A DNA stretch of 64,000 nt from Firmicutes bacterium UBA3930 (GTDB lineage Bacteria > Bacillota > Clostridia > Caldicoprobacterales > Caldicoprobacteraceae), in assembly GCA_002385885.1 (NCBI GenBank), contig DGEI01000022.1, positions 14,226-78,225 of the forward strand. Direction: 5' to 3'. The notes beneath the pieces were generated by a model. The model made no database searches. It was not told the origin of the DNA and saw only the letters and a list, made by a program, of their open reading frames with translations. Positions 51,842 to 60,093 of this stretch are shown here, piece after piece. Both the position numbers and the translations under genes were made by a program. Numbering within the stretch: the stretch's first letter is position 1; each line of letters starts with the position of its first letter.

Positions 51842-51870
51842 TTGACAAATATAAGCAGCTGCTGTAGAAT
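51842..51870 (+). promoter_or_regulatory. Sigma-A promoter of the marR-ABC exporter operon
   Basis: Perfect -35 TTGACA (51842-51847), 17-base spacer, -10 TAGAAT (51865-51870). The MarR-type palindromes begin nine bases downstream of the -10 box. Confidence 0.85.
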
Positions 51871-51878
51871 ACAAAACG

Positions 51879-51912
51879 TAATAATAGTTAGATAGCTAAC
51901 TAACTATTATTA
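51879..51912 (+). promoter_or_regulatory. MarR-type operator with nested palindromes
   Basis: A perfect 13-bp inverted repeat (51879-51891 with 51900-51912, 8-base centre) contains a second, offset palindrome TAGTTAG-ATAG-CTAACTA (51885-51902). The second form matches the usual size of MarR operators. Placed over the expected transcript start, so the MarR gene just downstream probably represses the operon. Confidence 0.8.
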
Positions 51913-51937
51913 TGCTATTTTTAGAAAGGTGATCAAC

Positions 51938-52384
51938 ATGAATCCTAAGAATTTGGAAAATGAGCCGTTAGGACGTATGTTTGCCCATACAGCAAAGATG
52001 CACCGGGATCTGCTCAGAAGACTAGCCCATAAAAACGGTTTGGAACACGGGCAGCCGATCGCATTAGCCGTTATTTCAGCAAACGAAGGAATCAGTCAGA
52101 GACAGTTGAGTGAAAAGCTGTTCATCACTCCTGCCTCAGCCACCAGTCTTTTGCAAAAAATGGAAAGGTCGGGCCTCGTCGAGAGAAAACCTGATCCAAA
52201 CGACCAGCGCGCTTTTTGTATCTATCTGACTCAAAGAGGTCATCTTGTGGATAAGCAAATGAAAAAAGGCTTAAAAGAAATTGAAAATGCCTGCTTAAAA
52301 AATTTTTCTCAATGTGATATTGAAGAGTTTCGCAGACTTCTTAGTAAATTCCATAATAATCTCTATGAAATCCTGAACGGATGA
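51938..52384 (+). CDS. MarR-family regulator of the adjacent ABC exporter
   Basis: 148 residues, winged-helix MarR fold: KNGLEHGQPIALAVISANEG, recognition region QRQLSEKLFITPASATSLLQ and wing RKPDPNDQRAFCIYLTQRG with the DxR motif of the wing. A repressor typically released by small aromatic or drug-like ligands. ATG 51938 follows AAAGGTGAT; the frame opens nine bases earlier at GTG. First gene of a three-gene operon with two ABC half-transporters. Confidence 0.92.
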   Translation: MNPKNLENEPLGRMFAHTAKMHRDLLRRLAHKNGLEHGQPIALAVISANEGISQRQLSEKLFITPASATSLLQKMERSGLVERKPDPNDQRAFCIYLTQRGHLVDKQMKKGLKEIENACLKNFSQCDIEEFRRLLSKFHNNLYEILNG

Positions 52385-52420
52385 GCGACCTGTAACATCA
52401 CAGAAATGGAGGCTCAATAT

Positions 52421-54172
52421 ATGGCAAAACTATTCCGTTATTTAAGACCTTATTGGATTTACGTTTTATTAGCACCCCTTTTCATGGGTTTGGAAGTATA
52501 TATGGATCTTCAACAGCCAAATTATATGGCTGACATTGTGGATCAAGGCATCGCCACCGGAGATATAAACTACGTCATGACTAAGCTTTTGGCCATGCTG
52601 GGTATTGCTTTTATAGGTATGGTAGGCGGCATTGGCTGCTGTTACACATCCAGTGTCGCAGCCATTGGTTTCGGAACAGATATCCGCTCAGCCGCGTTTA
52701 GAAAAATCCAAACCTTCTCCTTCTCCAATCTGGATCGTTTTCAAACTTCATCTTTGATAACCAGATTGACCAACGATATCACTCAGCTTCAGAATGTTAT
52801 CACCATGGCTTTAGCCATGATGATCCGGTCTCCGCTGCTTTGCATTGGCTCTATAGTAATGATAGTACGGATCAGTCCATCCCTTGCATCAATTCTTCTG
52901 ATTGCTGTACCCATTACCATTATCGGCGCTTTACTGATAATAAAAAAGGGTTTTCCTTTATTTCGGAAAGTTCAGTCCAGAATTGATAAGGTAAATAACA
53001 TCATGAGAGAAAACCTTGCCGGAGTCCGGCTGGTAAAAGCTTTTGTCCGGAAGGATTTCGAAGAAAACCGTTTTGGAGCGGCTAACGAAGACCTGCAGAA
53101 CACAGCCATTAAAGCCGGTCGTATTATGTCAGTAGGCATGCCATTATTAATGTTGGTAACCAACCTGGCAACTGTAGCCGTTCTATGGATAGGCGGCATA
53201 CAAGTACAAAATGGCAGCCTGGAAATTGGAAATCTGATTGCTTTCATCAATTATCTGACAAGGATTATGTTCTCCTTAATAATGGTAGCTTTCACATTCA
53301 CCGCTTTTTCAAGGGGTAAGGTTTCTGCAGATCGTATTATGGAAATACTTATGGAGCAGCCGGATCTGTCGGATCCGGTAAGGCCATCGCAGCACGATTT
53401 TAAGCAAGATCCGGAAATAACCCGGGGCGACGTGGTTTTTGACAACGTTACTTTCAGCTACGGTCCTGAGGGAGAACCGGTTTTAAAGAATATCTCATTC
53501 ACAGCTAAACCGGGTGAAACCATTGCAATACTGGGCGAGACCGGTTCGGGAAAAACTTCTCTTGTCAGCCTGATTCCCAGGCTCTATGACCCTCAGGAAG
53601 GACGTATTATTATTGATGGGGTTGATGTGCGGGATTATACCCTTCATAATCTCCGAAAAGGCATTGGCATGGTGCTGCAGACGTCTCTGCTGTTTTCCGG
53701 CACCATTCTTGAAAATCTCAGGTGGGGAGATCCTGAAGCATCCCTGGAAAAAGCTGTTAAGGCTGCTTCAATGGCTCAAGCCCACGGATTTGTCACCCAA
53801 ACCCCTGACGGATATCAGACTGACTTAAGCCAGGGCGGAGTAAATCTTTCCGGCGGCCAAAAACAGCGTTTATGCATTGCACGGGCATTAATCAAAGACC
53901 CAAAAATCCTTATATTGGACGATTCCACCAGTGCTGTGGATATGGCTACCGAACTTAAGATACAGAATGCCCTGCGCAGCCGGCGTAATAAATCTACTAC
54001 CTTTATTATTGCACAACGCATAAGTTCAGTTATGGATGCGGATAAGATAATCGTACTTCAGCAGGGGCGGATAGTTGGCATAGGGACTCATAATGAGCTT
54101 CTTAAGTCAACTCCACTGTACAGGGATATCTATCATTCCCAGATAGGAAAGGAGTTGGTCCTTAATGCCTGA
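52421..54172 (+). CDS. ABC exporter half-transporter, degenerate-site subunit of a heterodimer
   Basis: 583 residues: six membrane helices (about 12-300) and a nucleotide-binding domain with GETGSGKTS, signature LSGGQKQR, Walker B ILILDDSTSAVD and switch region FIIAQRISS. Both the catalytic Glu (Asp here) and the switch His (Gln here) are replaced, so its own ATP site is non-hydrolytic, as in TM287-type subunits. The partner gene overlaps by eight bases and supplies the catalytic residues. Likely multidrug efflux (EfrAB/LmrCD-like layout). ATG 52421 with GGAGG nine bases upstream is chosen over the ATG at 52406. Confidence 0.9.
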   Translation: MAKLFRYLRPYWIYVLLAPLFMGLEVYMDLQQPNYMADIVDQGIATGDINYVMTKLLAMLGIAFIGMVGGIGCCYTSSVAAIGFGTDIRSAAFRKIQTFSFSNLDRFQTSSLITRLTNDITQLQNVITMALAMMIRSPLLCIGSIVMIVRISPSLASILLIAVPITIIGALLIIKKGFPLFRKVQSRIDKVNNIMRENLAGVRLVKAFVRKDFEENRFGAANEDLQNTAIKAGRIMSVGMPLLMLVTNLATVAVLWIGGIQVQNGSLEIGNLIAFINYLTRIMFSLIMVAFTFTAFSRGKVSADRIMEILMEQPDLSDPVRPSQHDFKQDPEITRGDVVFDNVTFSYGPEGEPVLKNISFTAKPGETIAILGETGSGKTSLVSLIPRLYDPQEGRIIIDGVDVRDYTLHNLRKGIGMVLQTSLLFSGTILENLRWGDPEASLEKAVKAASMAQAHGFVTQTPDGYQTDLSQGGVNLSGGQKQRLCIARALIKDPKILILDDSTSAVDMATELKIQNALRSRRNKSTTFIIAQRISSVMDADKIIVLQQGRIVGIGTHNELLKSTPLYRDIYHSQIGKELVLNA

Positions 54173-56096
54173 TGGCAGACACACAAAACAGGTTTCTGAT
54201 GATCAAAGGCAGATTCGCGGTACTGCGTATCATAGGCCGGTTATGCGCGGCCCCGGCCATGGCAGGGGGCCCCGAGGACGCTTTATGGGTCCGGTGGAGA
54301 AACCGAAGAATTTAGGCAAAACCCTGATTCGGATTATAGGCTATTTAAGACAGGATGTTCTTCCATTGCTTCTGGTTATTATAGCAATACTGGTGAATAC
54401 AGCATGTACTCTGGCAGGGCCGTTGGTAATAGGCGATACAATTGACAGGTATATTATTCCCGGGGATTTTAACGGATTGATCTGGGCCTCAGTGATGCTT
54501 CTGGCTATCTATGGGATTAGCTCCCTGTCTGCTTTTGTACAGGGCTTTACTATGGCATCCGTTTCCGAAAAAACCGTAGCCCGTATGCGAACGGATTTGT
54601 TTGCCAAGTATCAGGTCCTGTCATTAAAATTTTTTGATAACCATACTCACGGGGAATTGATGAGCCGCCTTACCAATGACATCGACACCGTATCTGCGGT
54701 ATTACACATGGGTTTAACCCGGCTTTTTTCGGGGATCATCACCATTTCGGGAACCATTATCCTTATGCTTATCAAAAGCCCGGTTTTAACCCTGATTGTC
54801 CTGTCAATAGTTCCCCTGATGATGCTGGTAACCCGGCTTATAACAAAGTATACAGGAAAATTGTTTATTAAACAGCAGATGACGCTTGGTGAACTCAACG
54901 GGAAAATTGAAGAAACCATCTCCGGACAGCGGGTAGTTAAGCTTTTTTGCCGCGAGGATCGGGTTATTCACGAATTTGAAGAATCAAACCAGCAGCTGAA
55001 GCACACGGCTTTGAAAGCCCAGGTACTATCCAGGATCATGGGTCCTTCCATGAACATGCTTAACAATCTGGGATTTGCGCTTATTGCCGGTATTGGTGGT
55101 TTATTGGTTTTAAATGACATCACAGGAGCAGTTACAATAGGTACCATCTCGGTTTTTCTGAACTATTCCCGGCAGTTTACACGTCCGATAAATGAACTGG
55201 CCAACCAGTACAATATGGTGCTTTCAGCAGCCGCCGGAGCAGAACGTGTATTCCAGGTCCTGGATCATGAACCTGAACCGGAGGATGCGCCTGATGCCGT
55301 GGACCTTAAAGAGATGAATGTTAAAGGGCATGTTGAATTTAATAATGTCTCATTCGCGTATGATGATGAAAACCTGGTGCTTAAAAATTTCAATCTTAAA
55401 GTAAAACCCGGCCAGACCGTTGCTTTGGTAGGTCCGACGGGTGCGGGAAAAACCACGGTAATCAATCTGCTTACCCGCTTCTATGATGTTAATGAGGGAA
55501 GTATCCTTATCGACGGCACAGATATACGTAAAATCAGGCGGAACAGTCTCCGTTCTTCCCTTGGAATCGTGCTGCAGGATACCTATCTTTTCAATGCAAG
55601 CGTCCGCGATAACATTCGATACGGACGGCTGACAGCCACAGATGAAGAAATTGAGCAGGCGGCAAAAACAGCTAATGCCCACGGCTTCATTACACGCCTT
55701 CCACAGGGGTACGATACGATTTTGACAGATGATGGCGGTAACTTAAGCCACGGTCAGCGCCAGCTGCTGGCCATTGCCCGTGCCGTACTGGCCGATCCGG
55801 CAATACTGATACTGGACGAGGCAACCTCCAGCGTTGATACACGAACAGAAGTATATATACAGAAAGCTATGCTCAATCTCATGAAAGGACGCACAAGCTT
55901 TGTTATCGCTCACCGCCTGAGCACCATCAGGGATGCAGATATAATTGTGGTAATTAACAACGGCGAATTAGTTGAAAAAGGCACACATCAGGAACTGTTG
56001 AATAATAAGGGTTTCTACTATAATCTGTATCAAAGCCAGTTTGTCCGTACAAAACAAGATCAGGAAGATATTATAGGAAGCGAAGCTGTTTTATAG
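54165..56096 (+). CDS. ABC exporter half-transporter, catalytic subunit of a heterodimer
   Basis: 643 residues with a hydrophilic, Gly/Arg-rich N-terminal extension of about 50 residues (HRPVMRGPGHGRGPRGRF), six membrane helices and a nucleotide-binding domain: GPTGAGKTT, LSHGQRQLL, ILILDEATSSVD and VIAHRLST. The catalytic Glu and switch His are present, but the signature is LSHGQ, which faces the degenerate site of the partner. So the pair has one active ATP site. The ATG overlaps the partner's end by eight bases. Substrate unknown. Confidence 0.9.
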   Translation: MPDGRHTKQVSDDQRQIRGTAYHRPVMRGPGHGRGPRGRFMGPVEKPKNLGKTLIRIIGYLRQDVLPLLLVIIAILVNTACTLAGPLVIGDTIDRYIIPGDFNGLIWASVMLLAIYGISSLSAFVQGFTMASVSEKTVARMRTDLFAKYQVLSLKFFDNHTHGELMSRLTNDIDTVSAVLHMGLTRLFSGIITISGTIILMLIKSPVLTLIVLSIVPLMMLVTRLITKYTGKLFIKQQMTLGELNGKIEETISGQRVVKLFCREDRVIHEFEESNQQLKHTALKAQVLSRIMGPSMNMLNNLGFALIAGIGGLLVLNDITGAVTIGTISVFLNYSRQFTRPINELANQYNMVLSAAAGAERVFQVLDHEPEPEDAPDAVDLKEMNVKGHVEFNNVSFAYDDENLVLKNFNLKVKPGQTVALVGPTGAGKTTVINLLTRFYDVNEGSILIDGTDIRKIRRNSLRSSLGIVLQDTYLFNASVRDNIRYGRLTATDEEIEQAAKTANAHGFITRLPQGYDTILTDDGGNLSHGQRQLLAIARAVLADPAILILDEATSSVDTRTEVYIQKAMLNLMKGRTSFVIAHRLSTIRDADIIVVINNGELVEKGTHQELLNNKGFYYNLYQSQFVRTKQDQEDIIGSEAVL

Positions 56097-56100
56097 GATA

Positions 56101-56143
56101 AAGGCTCTTGTTCCACCGGGATATCCCGGGGTTCAAGAGCCTT
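56101..56143. terminator. Large hairpin between convergent genes
   Basis: Perfect 10-bp outer stem AAGGCTCTTG/CAAGAGCCTT and a 5-bp inner GC stem; T tracts are short on both sides, so it may act as a terminator or mRNA 3'-end stabiliser for the exporter operon and for the GH42 gene. Confidence 0.6.
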
Positions 56144-56164
56144 CCTGATATACTGTATGATATC

Positions 56165-58162
56165 TTAAACCAGTACTGATACCCCGTAGGGCTCCAGCTC
56201 CAGCTTATTATTGATCTTGCCGCCGGTCAAAAGATCGGTATAATTCCCCCCTGTATCCACAATCACAGGAACCGGATTATGGTTGAGGACCATGATATAT
56301 GGTTTCCCATCCTTTTCTTTTTTAACTGCTTCCACTCCCTCTGTCTTCCAGGGCAGTACCTGCCCTACTTCCGCTTCCCCGGCAATTGATTCAATAAGTT
56401 TATCCAAACTTTTCTGGTCCAAACCACAGCCTACATAGTATACTTTTCCCTTACCAAAGGTATTGACCGTTATTGCAGCGCTTCCCCGGTAATATCCGCT
56501 GGCGTAAACAGCCAAAACCCCGGCTCCATTGGGTTTGAGTATATCACACCAGGTAATTGCAGTACCATCACCCATTATCCCCGTTATCCCTTCACAGTCC
56601 TGGTTTAATGAATCGAACTCTTCCACTTCTATACCGGCCAGTTTCCTGAATCCTCCGGGCAAGGTATCCGTTCTCATGGAATTATCCCAGTTTCTGCTCC
56701 CCGACCGGAAAGTCAGAACCAGGTTGCCTCCGTTCTTTACATATTCCTCAATCTTTTCAATTATATCCTCTTTAACCAGGTTAAATGCCGGCATAAAGAC
56801 AACTTTGTATCTGTCTAAATCATGATCTATTGAAATCACATCAGTATTTATATTATTGTTTATCAGCCCCTTATAATAGCTCATAAGAAGGGTGTTATAG
56901 TCAAAACCGGTACTGTGGGGCTGGATTCTGTGGCTCCACAGGTTATCATAGGACTTAATTATGGCTGTTTCAGATACTACTCTGGATCCTACTATAATAT
57001 CCGATATAGCCTGAAGCTCTTTGCCGGTTTTTTGCACTTCACCGTACCTTCTTCTTGGAATGCCGTCATGGTCCAGAATGCCATACCAGTATTCCTCAGC
57101 GCCAAATGCGCAGGTCCTCCAGCGGAAATAAACAATGGCTTCCGCTCCATGAGCCACTGCCTGGTACGTCCACAGCCTTAATTGACCGGGTTTGGGTGTT
57201 CTGCCCATAACACTCCATCCACAGGGTCCGCTCTGCTGCTCCATCACCCAGAAACCCTTATCCTTTACACCCCGCATTAAATCATGGGCCATGGCAACCT
57301 CCCGAAAATCACTGCCATCAATTCTCCACTGGTTCCTGGGATAGTTATCCCAGGATACAAAATCCAGGTCTTTCCCCAGCTTGAAATAATCGATTTCGGG
57401 GAAATGACCCATGAGATTATGGGTAATGGGTTGTGATGCAAATTCTCTGATCAAATCAACCTGAAGCTTCTGATAGCTCACAACTGAATCTGATGAAAAT
57501 CTGTAAAAATCCAGCAGTAATCCCGGATTATGCCCGTGGAACCGGTGATCGGAATCTTCACATACCGTATAGTAGGGAAGAATGATCTCATCCCAATCAT
57601 TATATGTTTGGCTCCAGAATACCGTTCCCCATGCCCGGTTCAGATTTTCCAGGCTTCCATATCTTTCCTTCAGCCATTCCCTAAAAGCCAGCTGGCAATT
57701 CTCGCAGTAACATTGACCCGTGTCCTGGCAGCCAAACTCATTATCAATTTGCCAGGCAATGACGTTTTCATTAACCCCATAGCGCTTAGCTATTTTTGAC
57801 ACAATCCTTTTAGTATACTCGTGATAAACGGGACTGTTGTAACAGTAATGCCGGCGGCTGCCAAATCCTCTGACGTGTCCGTACCTGTCCTTCATATAGA
57901 TATCCGGGTATTTGTCCACCAGCCATTTAGGAGGAGTTGCTGTAGGCGTACCTATTACTGCCTTAATACCTTCTTTTCCCAAAATATCAATTGCTTCATC
58001 CAGCCAGGAGAAATCATAATGCCCTTCAGCAGGTTCAAGTTTAGCCCAGGCAAATTCAGCCAGACGCACTACATTGATATTAGCTTCCTTCATCAGCCTG
58101 GCATCCTCGGCCCACCGTTCTTTCGGCCAGTGTTCAGGATAATAGTCAGCCCCATAGTACAT
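56165..58162 (-). CDS. GH42 beta-galactosidase
   Basis: 665 residues with the three GH42 domains: TIM barrel (about 1-390), trimerisation/Rossmann-like domain (about 395-590) and a small C-terminal beta domain. Acid/base Glu142 in WQIDNEFG and nucleophile Glu308 in WVMEQQSGP. The CQDTGQCYCENC cluster (145-156) is the zinc-binding cysteine site of many GH42 enzymes. No signal peptide, so it acts on imported beta-galactosides. ATG 58162 follows AAAGGGG. It shares the sugar theme of the GH4 operon but stands alone here. Confidence 0.93.
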   Translation of the reverse strand: MYYGADYYPEHWPKERWAEDARLMKEANINVVRLAEFAWAKLEPAEGHYDFSWLDEAIDILGKEGIKAVIGTPTATPPKWLVDKYPDIYMKDRYGHVRGFGSRRHYCYNSPVYHEYTKRIVSKIAKRYGVNENVIAWQIDNEFGCQDTGQCYCENCQLAFREWLKERYGSLENLNRAWGTVFWSQTYNDWDEIILPYYTVCEDSDHRFHGHNPGLLLDFYRFSSDSVVSYQKLQVDLIREFASQPITHNLMGHFPEIDYFKLGKDLDFVSWDNYPRNQWRIDGSDFREVAMAHDLMRGVKDKGFWVMEQQSGPCGWSVMGRTPKPGQLRLWTYQAVAHGAEAIVYFRWRTCAFGAEEYWYGILDHDGIPRRRYGEVQKTGKELQAISDIIVGSRVVSETAIIKSYDNLWSHRIQPHSTGFDYNTLLMSYYKGLINNNINTDVISIDHDLDRYKVVFMPAFNLVKEDIIEKIEEYVKNGGNLVLTFRSGSRNWDNSMRTDTLPGGFRKLAGIEVEEFDSLNQDCEGITGIMGDGTAITWCDILKPNGAGVLAVYASGYYRGSAAITVNTFGKGKVYYVGCGLDQKSLDKLIESIAGEAEVGQVLPWKTEGVEAVKKEKDGKPYIMVLNHNPVPVIVDTGGNYTDLLTGGKINNKLELEPYGVSVLV

Positions 58163-58245
58163 TATACATACCCCTTTCTTATGTTATATAAATATTTTCC
58201 GGCTTATAAATTTCCGGTCAGGATTGATGACAACTCTGCTCTTCT

Positions 58246-59127
58246 TTATATGTCCACCCCTATAAAGGTCCGTACAAGGAATCCGATAAGGAAAGTAAAG
58301 GCTGCCACTCCCAGGCTTATGGATATCATCTCAATAAACCGCCTCTTAAACGGCAAATCCTTTGCTACTGAAATGTAGAAATTAAAAGCAAAAATAACCA
58401 AAATGGCATTTACAACTGTAAACCCAAGACAGAAAAAATAGCTGTCAAACAGCAGATACGGAAAAATCAGAAACAAAACCGTGAATATATAAGCTACTCC
58501 TGTATAAATGGATGATTTTATCGGGTTATTGGTATCTCCTTCTGATTTTTTTGATAGGTATTCAGAAGCCGCCATTGAAAAAGATGCTGCAATTCCGGTT
58601 ATAAAACCCGTAAGCGCTATAAGCCTGGTATTTTGAAGCGCAAAGGTTAACCCGGCCAGGGTACCCGTCAGCTCCACCAGGGCGTCATTCATTCCCAGTA
58701 CCACTGAACCGATATAGTTTAGATGTTCTTCCTCTATAAGTTCCATAAGCTCTTTTTCATGCCGGTTTTCCTCTTCAACTATATGCTGTATCTTTGGTAT
58801 GTTCCCGGCCAATCGGGAATAAACCTGTTCAGCTTTCTCTTCACCTTTTTCCATCAGCTTTATTCCAAAAGTAAGTCCAAAAACTTTTGCAATAAAAACA
58901 TATATCCATACCTTCCATTTGTCAGGCTTGATATTCTTCCCGGTAATGCCTGACCATAATTTATAATGAGCCAATTCTTCCCTGCCTATTCTTTCCAGGG
59001 TCTCTTTGTTGCTCTGATCCTTTATCATTTTGGATAGTCTTAAGTATATATGATATTCAGTTATTTCATTCTTCTGTGCAGCTAAAACAGCCTTTTTCTG
59101 TTGGCTGTCCAAACTGTTAAACCCCAT
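58246..59127 (-). CDS. Er-VIT1 type metal transporter (ferritin-like plus VIT1/CCC1 domain)
   Basis: 293 residues: an N-terminal ferritin/rubrerythrin-like four-helix domain (about 10-130) with di-iron-type ligands NEITEYH, REELAHYKLW and EEENRHEKEL, fused to a VIT1/CCC1 membrane domain of about five helices (about 140-290; GSVVLGMNDALVELTGTLAG). The fusion resembles MbfA, an iron (or manganese) exporter that senses the metal through its ferritin-like part. ATG 59127 has GGAGGTG upstream. A bacteriohemerythrin gene precedes it on the same strand. Confidence 0.88.
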   Translation of the reverse strand: MGFNSLDSQQKKAVLAAQKNEITEYHIYLRLSKMIKDQSNKETLERIGREELAHYKLWSGITGKNIKPDKWKVWIYVFIAKVFGLTFGIKLMEKGEEKAEQVYSRLAGNIPKIQHIVEEENRHEKELMELIEEEHLNYIGSVVLGMNDALVELTGTLAGLTFALQNTRLIALTGFITGIAASFSMAASEYLSKKSEGDTNNPIKSSIYTGVAYIFTVLFLIFPYLLFDSYFFCLGFTVVNAILVIFAFNFYISVAKDLPFKRRFIEMISISLGVAAFTFLIGFLVRTFIGVDI

Positions 59128-59467
59128 GCTGCTTACACCTCCAGATTATTATCAGTTAATATTTGATATTTTTTCTCATATCCGGCTGCCTTATGAATAT
59201 TACTAACGCACATATATATCATACAGCATTTTTCGTTACGATTCCATGATCTTGTATCTTTTATTTGCAGACGGTTCCATACATTCTCGTTTTCGGATGG
59301 CAATCCGGATTGCTTTGTATAAAAACAAGTTAATCCTTCTGGCAGGCACCTGACAGCACCAATATGATCAAGGCCTGAAAACTTTTTTCCAGAAGGATTA
59401 TAAATATTTTTGCAGCTTTATATTGCTAATGCAATGAGAAAGGATAGGATAAGGACGGTAAATATAT
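59128..59467. other. Intergenic region with a structured stem-loop
   Basis: No gene is seen. It holds the 5' region of the metal transporter gene and the stem-loop described separately; the rest is AT-rich without clear elements. Confidence 0.5.
59331..59400 (-). other. Structured RNA candidate or large terminator upstream of the metal transporter
   Basis: A perfect 12-bp outer stem TAATCCTTCTGG/CCAGAAGGATTA (59389-59400 with 59331-59342) is continued by a second stem CAGGC/GCCTG (59343-59347 with 59373-59377) that is contiguous on the 3' side but offset by an 11-base bulge on the 5' side. The apical loop is about 25 bases. ACTTGTTTTT follows on the minus strand, so it could terminate the hemerythrin transcript or regulate the transporter. 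No known riboswitch was recognised. Confidence 0.4.
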
Positions 59468-59881
59468 TTAGGTTGTGGTTTTTTTTGATTTTATATATGC
59501 TGCAAAATCCCTGTCTGCTTTTCCTATATGATTAATAAACCAGTCAACTATCTTTTTATTAAATGAAACGGTAAAATGAAGGGTTGCGCCCTCTTTTTCA
59601 AAGGTATTTCTTAGCTCCTGTACTTCCTGTAAAAAGAATCTGTGCAGCTTCAAATGTTCCTCATACCTGGGATAGCCGTGCTTTTTCTGGTACTCCTGTT
59701 CATAGTTAAAATGGGTAACTACATAGTCCGAAAGAAAATCCAAGGTTTTCCCGACCTCTTCTCTAGCCCTGCCCGCAGCACAGGCCTCCAGCAGGTTATT
59801 CATTGATTCCACCAAAGCCTTATGCTGACTGTCAATTACGTCAATACCTATCTCCAAATCCTGTCTCCATCTGATAGCCAC
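59468..59881 (-). CDS. Bacteriohemerythrin
   Basis: 137-residue single-domain O2-binding di-iron protein. All seven iron ligands of hemerythrins are present: His20, His57, Glu61, His76, His80, His118 and Asp123. It may bind oxygen or carry iron in the cytoplasm; anaerobes often use such proteins for O2 sensing or scavenging. GTG 59881 with AGGGGG eight bases upstream. Just upstream of the iron-type transporter on the same strand. Confidence 0.93.
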   Translation of the reverse strand: MAIRWRQDLEIGIDVIDSQHKALVESMNNLLEACAAGRAREEVGKTLDFLSDYVVTHFNYEQEYQKKHGYPRYEEHLKLHRFFLQEVQELRNTFEKEGATLHFTVSFNKKIVDWFINHIGKADRDFAAYIKSKKTTT

Positions 59882-60055
59882 CGCTCATTCCCCCTTTGAC
59901 ATAATTTGCATTATATTATGTATTTTTAAACACAATTTGACAACACAAAACAGCGGTATTTTCCAGGTTTCCTGTAGGAAGCAAAATAATCTTCAGCATT
60001 TAATAGAACAACAAAAAAAGAATTATACTGTATCAAAATAAACAGATACTTATAA

Positions 60056-60084
60056 TAAAGGGGTCCTATAACAGGACCCTTTTA
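60056..60084 (-). terminator. Rho-independent terminator of the marR-ABC operon
   Basis: Stem GGGTCCT/AGGACCC (60061-60067 and 60073-60079) with flanking A/T pairing and CTTTATT on the minus strand, about ten bases after the ABC gene stop. Confidence 0.8.
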
Positions 60085-60093
60085 TTATCAGCA

